Position numbers and translations under genes: made by a program. The notes under the pieces were generated by a model. The model had not been told where the DNA came from, ran no database searches, and worked only from the letters and a program-made list of their open reading frames with translations. Below are positions 27,567-36,529 of a stretch of DNA of 64,000 nt, one piece after another; the stretch's first letter is position 1, and every line of letters starts with the position of its first letter. Location of the stretch: the NCBI GenBank assembly GCA_020629035.1, contig JAHDEC010000004.1:62001-126000 (forward strand), written 5' to 3'. The stretch is from Saprospiraceae bacterium. Lineage in GTDB: Bacteria > Bacteroidota > Bacteroidia > Chitinophagales > Saprospiraceae.

Positions 27567-27633
27567 TTTTCGGGTATTGACCTTCCACAGTCACTAACAA
27601 AAATTTGGAATAGTTTTTTCATTCAATATTTAC

Positions 27634-28653
27634 ATGCTTTTCAAAACAATTATACAAGGGAAAATAGAGTTTGGGTCGGAAAAAAGCTTTGGAAAAGCTT
27701 TAAAGATGTATGAATATAGAGCCGAAAACTATCACAAGTCAGAAACACTGTTCGAATCAGAAGAAATATTTTTTCCTGATACATTTACGATGAGTGTTCC
27801 AAGGTTTGTTAAACAAACCTATGATAAAGCTTATCGCAACACTGTGAGCCTATTAAAATATTGTACACAGTTCGGCTTAGCAGGAGAAATAAATGCGTGG
27901 CTTATCGATGAAGGCAAAATTTTAAACTTCACGCACATGGAGCCTGACAGCGAGAAAATCGCTGTTCAAAACTATATTAAGGGGACTGATCTTATATCTC
28001 AAAAAGGCATGGAAGAAGATGCCATTACGTTGCTTACTAAAGCCATAGAGAAATACGACCGTCATGCGCAAGCTTATCAAAAAAGAGCGAAAGTAAACTT
28101 CATTCTTAAAAGATATCACGATGCAATGCGGGACTACACTAAGAGTATCAACTTAGACGAAACAAACCCATACTCTTACTACGGTAGAGCCAAAGTACAT
28201 TTGCATAATAAAGATCACGAAGAAGCCATTGCAGATTTTGATATGTGCTTAAAGAAATCTGTAGCATTACAACCGGTATACTGGAAGGCAAGAAGACTAA
28301 AAGCGAAATGTCATTTCTTCTTAAACCAATATGAAAAAGCCGCTTTTGATCTAAAACTTTTTACCAATAAAAAATTTGCCGAAGACAATCCTAATATTGG
28401 GTGGCAAAGAGCAGCTCATTACGATTATGGCTTAGCACTTCTTGAACTAGAAGAGTACGAAAAGTCATTTGAGATGTTTGATAAAGCCATGGAGTTCGAA
28501 GAAGGTTACGACAAAATTAAAAAAACTGACTTTTTAAGGAATCGAGGCATTGCTAGACATAAGGCAGGTAAAAATGGACATATTAAAGACTTAAAAGAAG
28601 CTGCAGATCTTGGCGACAAAAAAGCCGCTGCCCTTTTAAAAGAACTATCTTAA
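27634..28653 (+). CDS. Tetratricopeptide-repeat protein
   Basis: A 339-residue protein without a signal peptide. TPR units are visible from about residue 110: AITLLTKAIEKYDRHAQAYQKRA, AMRDYTKSINLDETNPYSYYGRA and AIADFDMCLKKS-type helices (quoted in part), then a further pair near 260-285 and an ANK/Sel1-like end. The first 100 residues do not match a domain I know and contain no catalytic motif. TPR proteins act as binding scaffolds; the partner here is unknown. It is preceded by a 145-base gap with a promoter candidate and followed by the OmpA/PD40 protein 46 bases later. Confidence 0.8.
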   Translation: MLFKTIIQGKIEFGSEKSFGKALKMYEYRAENYHKSETLFESEEIFFPDTFTMSVPRFVKQTYDKAYRNTVSLLKYCTQFGLAGEINAWLIDEGKILNFTHMEPDSEKIAVQNYIKGTDLISQKGMEEDAITLLTKAIEKYDRHAQAYQKRAKVNFILKRYHDAMRDYTKSINLDETNPYSYYGRAKVHLHNKDHEEAIADFDMCLKKSVALQPVYWKARRLKAKCHFFLNQYEKAAFDLKLFTNKKFAEDNPNIGWQRAAHYDYGLALLELEEYEKSFEMFDKAMEFEEGYDKIKKTDFLRNRGIARHKAGKNGHIKDLKEAADLGDKKAAALLKELS

Positions 28654-28699
28654 CTAGCTACAGCCAATAATTTATATCTTGATTTTCGTTAAACACTAA

Positions 28700-30616
28700 A
28701 TGATAAACATGAAAATCAAATTCACTTTATTGTTGATCTTGCTTTTTAGCTGCAATGCAGTCATTACCCAAGCCCAATCGGATAAAAAAGTCGCTAAGAT
28801 TTTAGCTAAATCCAACAAACTTATAAAAGCTTCAAAAACCGATGAAGCTAACCAATGGTTAGAAAAAAACATCAACGAATACCCAGCCAACGAAAAATTA
28901 CTCACTGCTCTAGTCACCAACTACCTAAACAACGAACAGTTTGAGAAGGCAGAGCCTCATCTAAAAACCTTAAAAAACATCTCTAATCCACCCAATAGTA
29001 GGGTTCACTTTACCTATTACAACAGTCTTAAGCAACAGAAAAAATACGAAGAAGCTACATCAGAAATTAAAGAATTCTTAGGCTATCAAAACCAAGGCTC
29101 TAAATCACATGAGCTAGGCTTAGCGGAGCTTAAACAATTGAACACTATTGATTCCTTATTAAACAATCAGGTGGATATTCCTTTTGACAACATTGGACAA
29201 AATATAAATACAATAAACGCAGAAAATTTGCCCTTCTTTACTGCTGATGGAAAAATACTTTTTTCGAGAATAGTCAATGGTCAAGAAGATCTTTTTATAT
29301 CTACGCTCACGGATACTGGGTTTATAGAAGCCCAACCCTTAGTAAATTTAAATACACCCGCAAACGAAGGGGCTCAGTGCATAAGTCCAGATGGTAATTT
29401 TATATTTTTCACAGGCTGCGAACGACGCGATGGATATGGAAGATGTGATATTTATGTTTCGGTAAAAAAGCAAGATGGATGGAGTCAACCAAAAAATCTT
29501 GGATCAAATATTAACTCAGAAGCAAGAGAAACCCAACCTTGCATTTCAGCTGATGGAAAAACGCTTTTCTTTTCTTCTAATCGAAAAGGAGGATATGGAA
29601 AATCTGATTTATATCGATCTACCTATGTAAATAACGGCTGGACAACTCCAGTAAATTTAGGTGATAAAATAAATTCTAAGGGTGAAGAAGAATCTCCTTA
29701 CATCCATCCTGATGGAAATTCATTATACTTTATTTCTAGTGGTCATCCCGGAATGGGAGGAAAAGATATTTTTTATAGCCATTTTAAGGATGGCCAATGG
29801 GAGACACCAAAAAACTTAGGTTATCCAATAAATCAAGAAGGTGATGAGTATGGCTTGTTTGTAGATATCAATGGAAATTCAGGGTATTTTGCTTCGGATT
29901 CGTACGACGATTCGTATGGACTATTAGATATTTATTCCTTTCCATTGCCTGAAGCCTACAAACCAGATCCTATAAGTTTTGTGAAGGTAATCGTAAGAGA
30001 TGCTGAGACTAAAAAACTTATTTCGGCCACTTCTTCTCTCATTGATTTGGAAGATGGACGCAAGCTCCAAAAAACAACCAATCTAGAAGGCGAGTCTATC
30101 CAACTAGTTAATCCAAAAAAAGAATATAGTCTTACGGTCAGACATGATGGTTATATTTTTCATTCTGAAAATATCCAATTCGAAGAAATAGCAAAATCAT
30201 ATGAACCTTTCACCTACGAAATTTTTCTGCAAAAAGTCGAAGTCCCTACTGAAAGCGAACCCACAGAAACTTCAGATCCTATTGTATTAAACAATATCTT
30301 TTTTGAAAGTGGAAGCTTTGAGCTTTTAGAAAAGTCAAATTTTGAAATTAAGAGTATTGCAAGTTTTATGAAAGAAAACGAAAAAGTCCGCATCCAATTT
30401 GTTGGTCATACTGATAATGTAGGACAAGAAAACGATAACTTAGCACTTTCAGAAAAACGGGCTTTAGCTGTAAAAAATGCACTAGTTGCAAAGGGCATCG
30501 AAAGCGAAAGAATGACAGGTATTGGAAAAGGTGAAACACAACCAATTGATAGTAATGAAACGGAGTCTGGCAGAAAAAACAACCGGAGGACAGAGATGAT
30601 CATACAATATGAGTAG
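28700..30616 (+). CDS. OmpA-family protein with TPR and PD40 propeller
   Basis: A 638-residue envelope protein. A signal sequence (about 1-27) has possible cleavage at TQAQS; LLFSC could also act as a lipobox. TPR-like helices lie at about 30-150. WD40-like PD40 repeats follow (about 165-410), for example ISADGKTLFFSSNRKGGYGKSD and IHPDGNSLYF, then a beta domain. The C-terminal OmpA domain (about 520-638) contains FVGHTDNVGQ and the NRRTE motif that binds peptidoglycan. This layout is common in Bacteroidota and resembles PorE/PorP-associated proteins of T9SS, but a direct role is not shown. ATG 28709 is an alternative start. Its end overlaps rlmD by 8 bases. Confidence 0.9.
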   Translation: MINMKIKFTLLLILLFSCNAVITQAQSDKKVAKILAKSNKLIKASKTDEANQWLEKNINEYPANEKLLTALVTNYLNNEQFEKAEPHLKTLKNISNPPNSRVHFTYYNSLKQQKKYEEATSEIKEFLGYQNQGSKSHELGLAELKQLNTIDSLLNNQVDIPFDNIGQNINTINAENLPFFTADGKILFSRIVNGQEDLFISTLTDTGFIEAQPLVNLNTPANEGAQCISPDGNFIFFTGCERRDGYGRCDIYVSVKKQDGWSQPKNLGSNINSEARETQPCISADGKTLFFSSNRKGGYGKSDLYRSTYVNNGWTTPVNLGDKINSKGEEESPYIHPDGNSLYFISSGHPGMGGKDIFYSHFKDGQWETPKNLGYPINQEGDEYGLFVDINGNSGYFASDSYDDSYGLLDIYSFPLPEAYKPDPISFVKVIVRDAETKKLISATSSLIDLEDGRKLQKTTNLEGESIQLVNPKKEYSLTVRHDGYIFHSENIQFEEIAKSYEPFTYEIFLQKVEVPTESEPTETSDPIVLNNIFFESGSFELLEKSNFEIKSIASFMKENEKVRIQFVGHTDNVGQENDNLALSEKRALAVKNALVAKGIESERMTGIGKGETQPIDSNETESGRKNNRRTEMIIQYE

Positions 30617-32018
30617 AAAGAAAAAAATAGTAGAAAATGTAGTGCTTACCGGAATTGCTGATCGAGGGAAGGCTGTAGGTCGAGATGCAGAAGGGATTGT
30701 TTATTTTGTTCCTGATGCTGTACCTGGTGACATTGTAAATATCCTCAGACTCAAAAAAAAGCGAGGCGTTTACCAAGGAAGTGTTACCGAATTCGTAGAA
30801 TACTCAAAAGATAGAATAGAGCCAAAATGCCAGCATTTTGGAGTCTGTGGTGGCTGTAAATGGCAAAACCTAGATTACCCAAAGCAATTAGAGCATAAAA
30901 CACAAACCGTACATGATGCTATGCGCCGAATTGCAAAAATCGACACCAGCATTATTTCACCTATCATCGGCTCTTCAAAAATCTTCGAATATCGCAATAA
31001 AATAGAATACAGCTTCTCTAATAAACGATGGTTGACCAGAGAAGAAATAGACCAGGGAGATGCCATTAAACAATCACCAGCCGCTGGTTTTCATCGAGCA
31101 GGTGCCTTTGAGAAGGTAGTTGACATTGAACAATGTCACCTTCAAGAAAATACAACAAATCGAATCAGAAACTTTTTCAAAGCACTTTGTTATAAAGAGC
31201 AATGGGATTTTTATGATGCTAAAGCAAGAACTGGTTTTATAAGAAGTATGTTTCTTAGAAACTCTCCTGAAGGTAAGTGGATGATCAATGTCGTTTTTAA
31301 ACACAAAAACGAAGGAGCTTATAAAGTGGCTTTGGATGCCTTAATTGAGGAATTTCCAGAAATTTCTTCCTTATATTATATGATTAATGACAAACAAAAT
31401 GACAGTGTATTTGATTTGGAGGCACAACACTATCATGGAGAAAAATATTTGGAAATTAGCCTTGGACACATAACCTATAAAATAGGTCCTAAATCTTTTT
31501 TCCAAACCAACTCAAGTCAAGCAAAAGTGCTGTTTGACCAAATAAAAAACTTAGCCAATCTAAAGGGTACAGAAAATGTATATGATCTATATGCTGGGAT
31601 TGGAAGCATAGGGTTTTATTTAGCTAATCAAGCAAAACAAATCGTAGGTATCGAGGAAATTCCCGAAGCTATCCAGGATGCAAAACTAAATGCAGCAGAA
31701 AACGGTATTGAAAACACCATCTTTTATGCTGGCGATGTAAAAAACATACTGACTAATGAGTTTGCTCAAAAACATGGCAAACCAGACTTAGTGATCACCG
31801 ATCCTCCAAGGGCAGGAATGCACAAGGATTTAGTCTATATGTTGCTTCGCTTAGAAAGCCCTAGAATCATTTACGTAAGTTGTAATCCAGCTACTCAAGC
31901 TAGAGACCTACAACTCCTAAATGAGAAATATGTTGTGGAAAAAATGCAACCAGTTGATATGTTTCCGCACACACACCATATAGAAAATATTGCCTTATTA
32001 TCTTTGCGACATGAGTAG
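30609..32018 (+). CDS. rlmD: 23S rRNA (uracil-5-)-methyltransferase RlmD
   Basis: RlmD methylates uridine at position 1939 (E. coli numbering) of 23S rRNA using SAM. Present: an N-terminal TRAM domain (about 10-65), the Fe-S cluster cysteines CQHFGVCGGC and a fourth in DIEQCHL, the SAM motif DLYAGIGSIGFY, the ITDPPRAGMH motif and the catalytic Cys in YVSCNPATQARDL. The length of 469 residues is usual. Without biochemical data the RlmC/RlmD/TrmA specificity in this clade is not fixed. The gene overlaps both neighbours by 8 bases, so three genes (28700-32358) are probably translated in series. Confidence 0.92.
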   Translation: MSRKKKIVENVVLTGIADRGKAVGRDAEGIVYFVPDAVPGDIVNILRLKKKRGVYQGSVTEFVEYSKDRIEPKCQHFGVCGGCKWQNLDYPKQLEHKTQTVHDAMRRIAKIDTSIISPIIGSSKIFEYRNKIEYSFSNKRWLTREEIDQGDAIKQSPAAGFHRAGAFEKVVDIEQCHLQENTTNRIRNFFKALCYKEQWDFYDAKARTGFIRSMFLRNSPEGKWMINVVFKHKNEGAYKVALDALIEEFPEISSLYYMINDKQNDSVFDLEAQHYHGEKYLEISLGHITYKIGPKSFFQTNSSQAKVLFDQIKNLANLKGTENVYDLYAGIGSIGFYLANQAKQIVGIEEIPEAIQDAKLNAAENGIENTIFYAGDVKNILTNEFAQKHGKPDLVITDPPRAGMHKDLVYMLLRLESPRIIYVSCNPATQARDLQLLNEKYVVEKMQPVDMFPHTHHIENIALLSLRHE

Positions 32019-32358
32019 TACCGAACGATTATTTCTAGTTGAAAAAGAACTAAAACAATACTTGCCGATATTGAATCAAGCTTCGGCGAGCATCTTAGAT
32101 AATGAGATTAGCAAATACCCCATTTTTGTAGTACACAAGGAAGAAATAAAAGTAGGAATTAACATCATTGATAGAATCACCACAACCGCTAACTGGTCCA
32201 TAGAAGCTTCTACCTTAGAAGAGTTTGTGGTCAAAAATCTAATCCATCAATCGAAAGTCGAAGAGTTTAGAAAAACGTACAAAGATCCCAAGGAATTTGT
32301 TTGCATATTTTTGATATCTGATATGGGTGCCCAGTTTATTTTTATGGCATTTAGCTAA
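32011..32358 (+). CDS. Small protein of unknown function
   Basis: A 115-residue protein I do not recognise. It has no signal peptide or membrane segment; helices at the N-terminus (TERLFLVEKELKQYL) are followed by beta strands and end in QFIFMAFS. I chose ATG at 32011 over the upstream in-frame ATG at 31990, because this gives an 8-base overlap with the rlmD stop, and because a TATCTTTG box (31999-32006) sits directly before it. That box would give a near leaderless transcript if used. No cysteines or catalytic motifs stand out. Confidence 0.65.
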   Translation: MSSTERLFLVEKELKQYLPILNQASASILDNEISKYPIFVVHKEEIKVGINIIDRITTTANWSIEASTLEEFVVKNLIHQSKVEEFRKTYKDPKEFVCIFLISDMGAQFIFMAFS

Positions 32359-32423
32359 AAACACCTTAGAAACATACTTAATTTTCCGCTAGACTAGTTA
32401 TTTCAGTACCATAATACACAAAC

Positions 32424-33257
32424 ATGAAAATCCACCTATTTTCCCGTGTTGTTGCCGCTCCCTTTATCATTATTGCATTCATTTCCTTTTATTATGGTTT
32501 CGATGGTAACAAAGATTTCTTTACCTATGGTTTAATGCCAAGTGTAATTATCTTAACCATCATTTATGTGTTTCATAATCAAATAGATTTTTGGTACCAG
32601 CAACGATTCCCAATTCGTTTCGATAAAGAAGAAAAAGTACTCGCAGAAAAGTTTTCTCCGTTTTATAATAGCCTAAATGAAGAACAAAAATTGCGCTTCG
32701 AACAACGAATGCATACCTATATTTCTTCTAAAGAGTTTACCGCTATGGGTCGTGAAGCAGAAAGTGTTCCTCATGACCTACAGTTTTTAACTGGACTCAT
32801 CGTTATCGAAATGACTTTTTTTAAAGAAAAAGATTTTAGACTAGATCATTTTGACCACATAGTATTTTACAAGCATCCCTTCCCTTCCCCAAGAATGAAA
32901 TTTCTGCATACTGTAGAAACCAATGCTGAAGATGGTGTGATTATCTGTGCCCTAGATTACTTTTCTTCCGCAATTAATGATCCTGATCGTTTTTATCATG
33001 TGGGATACCATGTATTCGGTGAGGCATTTATGTTTCAGTACAATAAAGAACCTTACCCACTAGAATTGTCCTGGGAGCCCATCGAACAAGCCACTGGCTT
33101 TAAAAGCAAAGACATAATCGGTGTCTTAGGTCTAGAAAAAATAGACCTACTGCCAGTAACCATAAGTGTATTCTTTAGTCACGGAAACCGCCTAAAAGAA
33201 GTAGCACCAAACTTATGGCAAACCATGAATAACATCTTCCGCACCCGAACCATCTAA
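32424..33257 (+). CDS. MtfA-like (M90) protein with altered zinc motif
   Basis: A 277-residue protein with two N-terminal membrane helices (about 8-25 and 35-52). The rest resembles zinc-dependent peptidases of the MtfA/M90 family: FEQRMHTYISSKEF, the early Leu/Ile-rich helix, FDHIVFYKHPFPSP and ET..DGVI precede the active-site helix. MtfA needs HExxH there; this protein has H196-V-F-G-E200, so the first His is kept while the Glu and second His are replaced. It is therefore probably not a peptidase of the usual kind. It is flanked by an unknown small gene and recQ. The family assignment is by pattern, moderately sure. Confidence 0.65.
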   Translation: MKIHLFSRVVAAPFIIIAFISFYYGFDGNKDFFTYGLMPSVIILTIIYVFHNQIDFWYQQRFPIRFDKEEKVLAEKFSPFYNSLNEEQKLRFEQRMHTYISSKEFTAMGREAESVPHDLQFLTGLIVIEMTFFKEKDFRLDHFDHIVFYKHPFPSPRMKFLHTVETNAEDGVIICALDYFSSAINDPDRFYHVGYHVFGEAFMFQYNKEPYPLELSWEPIEQATGFKSKDIIGVLGLEKIDLLPVTISVFFSHGNRLKEVAPNLWQTMNNIFRTRTI

Positions 33258-33382
33258 CATTCAGACAAAAAAGAAAAAAATATCCTTCGCCAGCAGGACA
33301 AGGAGAATGACTCCCACACATCACCAGAAAAAAAACGTATCTTCCCAAAAGTTCCTCTCGCAGAAATCTACCTTTACTATTT

Positions 33383-35173
33383 ATGGACAAATCCCTTCAA
33401 ATTCTTAAAGATGTTTTTGGATATACTAAATTCCGAGACACACAGGCAAGCATAATCGACCATGTAATTAACAAGCAAGATGCATTAGTAATTATGCCGA
33501 CTGGTGGCGGTAAATCCCTCTGCTACCAAATCCCTGCATTGGTAAATCCAAATCTAACCATCGTTGTTTCTCCGCTTATCGCCCTAATGAATGATCAAGT
33601 AATTGCCTTAAAACAATTAGGCATTGCAGCCGAAGCTATCCATAGCAATTTAGATGAAAACACCACTAGAGGTATTTTTGAGCGGATCAATGCTGGTTCT
33701 CTAAAATTATTATATGTTTCTCCAGAACGATTAATGTCTGATGGTTTTGTCCAATATATTACTAAGCAAAAGGTTGATTTAATAGCCATTGATGAAGCAC
33801 ATTGTGTATCGGTATGGGGTAATGATTTTAGACCCGAATATGTAAAGCTGGGCCAATTAAAAACCCTTTTTCCAAATACGCCGACAATTGCTCTCACCGC
33901 AACAGCCGATACGCTTACACAGGAAGATATAAGCAAACAATTAAAACTAAAGGACAGCAAATTATTCCTCAGTAGCTTCGAAAGGAAGAACATTCTTACA
34001 AAGGCGAAACCTGGTCAACAACGGATAGAACAAATCATCCAATTTTTAAAAACTAAGCAGGACCAAAGCGGAATTATTTACTGCTTAAGTCGCAAAAACA
34101 CAGAAACCGTAAGCGAAAAACTACGAGCCAAAGGATTTAATTCAGCCGCATATCATGCTGGTCTGAGTGCCGAAGAACGCACCTTAATCCAACGAAGATT
34201 TCAAGACGATGAAATAAATATAATCTGCGCAACCATAGCTTTTGGGATGGGTATTGACAAATCAAATATCCGATTTGTCATCCACTATAATCTCCCGAAA
34301 AACTTGGAAGGATATTATCAAGAAATTGGGCGTGCTGGCAGAGATGGCGAAGATGCAGAAAGCTTACTTTTTTACTCTTGGGCTGACCGCGTAAATCTGC
34401 AAAAGTTCATTGATATGAGTCAAGCAAACGACTCATTTAAAGCAGTACAATCATCAAAACTTGAGCGCATGTGGCAATTCTCCACATCCTCTAATTGCCG
34501 AACAAACACTATACTTAATTATTTTGGAGAGTATAAAAGTGATCCTTGTGGTCACTGCGATAATTGTCTTTATCCTCCACCCCAAATAGATGGCACAAAG
34601 TATACACAAATGGCGCTTTCTGCTATTATCCGTACTCAGGAGAAAGTGGGTATTAATATGTTAGTTGATATCCTTAGAGGATCTTATAAGCAAGAACTTG
34701 TTCGCGAAGGATTTGACCAAATAAAAACTTATGGAGTAGGCCGAGATGTTGATTTTTTAAGCTGGAACCATTACATCACCCAAATGATTAATCAAGGCAT
34801 TATCAGAATGGATATTGCCGATTACTCCAAGCTAAAAACAACGCCTTTGTCAAAAGAAGTACTCGAAGGTAGAACGGTCCAACTAAGTGAGTTCAAGAAA
34901 GAAGAACAAACGGCTAAAGTCAAAATAAAGAAACTCGATGTGTTAGATGAAGACATAGACCAGCGTGTTTTCCAAAAACTTAAAACATGGAGAGCTAGTC
35001 AAGCCAAAAAGCAAAATGTACCGGCTTTTGTAATTTTCCATGATAAAACGCTTAAAGGCTTAGCAGCCATCAATGCTAAAAACAAACAATCATTGCTGCA
35101 AGTAGATGGTATAGGAAAAGTAAAGCTAAAAAAGTACGGCGATGACTTGTGGGATATCATTCAGGACAACTAA
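33383..35173 (+). CDS. recQ: ATP-dependent DNA helicase RecQ
   Basis: RecQ unwinds DNA 3' to 5' and acts in recombination repair. Domains in order: the helicase core (about 1-335) with the Q motif FRDTQASIIDHV, Walker A PTGGGKSLCY, DEAH in IDEAHCVS, and motif VI EIGRAGRDG. A zinc-binding segment with four cysteines ends CGHCDNC. A winged-helix RQC domain (about 400-500) is followed by a C-terminal HRDC domain (about 525-596). The length of 596 is a little shorter than the long Bacteroidota RecQ proteins but complete. A TACCTTTA box 6 bases before the ATG hints at a very short leader. Confidence 0.95.
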   Translation: MDKSLQILKDVFGYTKFRDTQASIIDHVINKQDALVIMPTGGGKSLCYQIPALVNPNLTIVVSPLIALMNDQVIALKQLGIAAEAIHSNLDENTTRGIFERINAGSLKLLYVSPERLMSDGFVQYITKQKVDLIAIDEAHCVSVWGNDFRPEYVKLGQLKTLFPNTPTIALTATADTLTQEDISKQLKLKDSKLFLSSFERKNILTKAKPGQQRIEQIIQFLKTKQDQSGIIYCLSRKNTETVSEKLRAKGFNSAAYHAGLSAEERTLIQRRFQDDEINIICATIAFGMGIDKSNIRFVIHYNLPKNLEGYYQEIGRAGRDGEDAESLLFYSWADRVNLQKFIDMSQANDSFKAVQSSKLERMWQFSTSSNCRTNTILNYFGEYKSDPCGHCDNCLYPPPQIDGTKYTQMALSAIIRTQEKVGINMLVDILRGSYKQELVREGFDQIKTYGVGRDVDFLSWNHYITQMINQGIIRMDIADYSKLKTTPLSKEVLEGRTVQLSEFKKEEQTAKVKIKKLDVLDEDIDQRVFQKLKTWRASQAKKQNVPAFVIFHDKTLKGLAAINAKNKQSLLQVDGIGKVKLKKYGDDLWDIIQDN

Positions 35174-35221
35174 CTAGCTAAATATTTATTATTTTGGCTT
35201 GTACAATCCCAACTTATTGCA

Positions 35222-36520
35222 ATGTCAGAGCAAAACTACAATAAACCACAATGGTTACTTGATTTAGAAAACCAATCTTGGCAAACAGAAATGGTTGCTT
35301 CTGGTCTGGCCATTGTAGGCTCCATTTCCCTAGGTCCGATACTCAAATCTTTGTCCGAAAACTTAATACCGCTTTTTACTGATTATACCTTACAAAATCT
35401 CGAGGCAGTATTTTTATACCTCTTTAATGCACAATTAATCATGGTCTTGTGCTTTATCATGCATCTTTCTTTACGGATACTTTGGGCTGGGTTTTTAGGA
35501 CTAAGTTCAGTATATCAAAATGGTATAAGCACCGAAAATAATCTCATATATTCCAGTTTATTTATAGGAAAGTTGAAGGACGAATTTCCTGATCTTTCAG
35601 CCTATTCCATGAAATTAGATAAGATCTGTAGCATTATTTTTTCGGTAATATGTGCATTACTTATGATCTTAATATCACTGTCTTTTTGGATAGTCGTCTT
35701 CATAATTGCTTCTAATTGGTTGCGAACGATTCTTGATCCAAACTTATTTGCAGTGCTTGGTAAAATAATTTTGTACTGCTTACTCATATTTCTTGCTTTT
35801 GCTTATTTAGTTACTTCTGGACCATTAAAGAATAAAAGCCTAGGAAAAAAACATGGTTATTTAACTAATCAAATATTAAGTAAAGGTTTATTCTTAATAG
35901 CCTACCAGCCTATTGGTTATATAATGTGGACATTAAGAACAAATGCCAATATGAAGAAATTCTACATTATACCTTTTGCACTCTTAATACCTATAGGCAT
36001 ATTAACAGCTCTGCAATATGACGCCTATCTTGATAATTTTAGCGCAAGAGATTTTTATTACCAAAATCAAAACTCATTTGAAAACAAAGGCTACAATTAT
36101 GAAGATGAATTAAACGAAGGCAGACGTCTAGCCATCTCTATACAATCTCGCGTAATCGAAGAAAATCACCTAGAAGTGTTTATCCCAATCCTCAAAAGAG
36201 AACAACGATTTCGCGATACCATTTGCGGATCATACACAAAAAATAAAGAGTTTTCAAAAAGAGAAAACAGAGCTAATAAAATACAATATTATACTAACTG
36301 CGCTGAGAACTACTATCAAGTAAAAATTGACACCATTGCATATCCAGACATTAAATACTCTTATAGCAAGCACCCCAATAGGGATGAAAAAGGCCTACGT
36401 TTTTATGTAGATATTCAATCGCTGCCTAAAGGAGAACATATACTTTATGTGCAAACATCATATGCCTATGAAAAAGAAAAAGGAGCACTCAGACAAATTC
36501 CCTTTTATAAATCCCACTAA
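35222..36520 (+). CDS. Membrane protein of unknown function
   Basis: A 432-residue protein I do not recognise. Hydrophobic segments lie at about residues 20-40, 63-85, 138-165, 178-200 and 248-265, so it is an inner-membrane protein with about five helices. The segment after about residue 270 is soluble, charged, and partly beta (ISIQSRVIEENHLEVFIPI), with two cysteines, and is probably on the periplasmic side. No enzyme motif is visible. It lies 9 bases before glpK, but nothing in it suggests a glycerol facilitator (no NPA motifs). Confidence 0.7.
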   Translation: MSEQNYNKPQWLLDLENQSWQTEMVASGLAIVGSISLGPILKSLSENLIPLFTDYTLQNLEAVFLYLFNAQLIMVLCFIMHLSLRILWAGFLGLSSVYQNGISTENNLIYSSLFIGKLKDEFPDLSAYSMKLDKICSIIFSVICALLMILISLSFWIVVFIIASNWLRTILDPNLFAVLGKIILYCLLIFLAFAYLVTSGPLKNKSLGKKHGYLTNQILSKGLFLIAYQPIGYIMWTLRTNANMKKFYIIPFALLIPIGILTALQYDAYLDNFSARDFYYQNQNSFENKGYNYEDELNEGRRLAISIQSRVIEENHLEVFIPILKREQRFRDTICGSYTKNKEFSKRENRANKIQYYTNCAENYYQVKIDTIAYPDIKYSYSKHPNRDEKGLRFYVDIQSLPKGEHILYVQTSYAYEKEKGALRQIPFYKSH

Positions 36521-36529
36521 TTAAACGAT

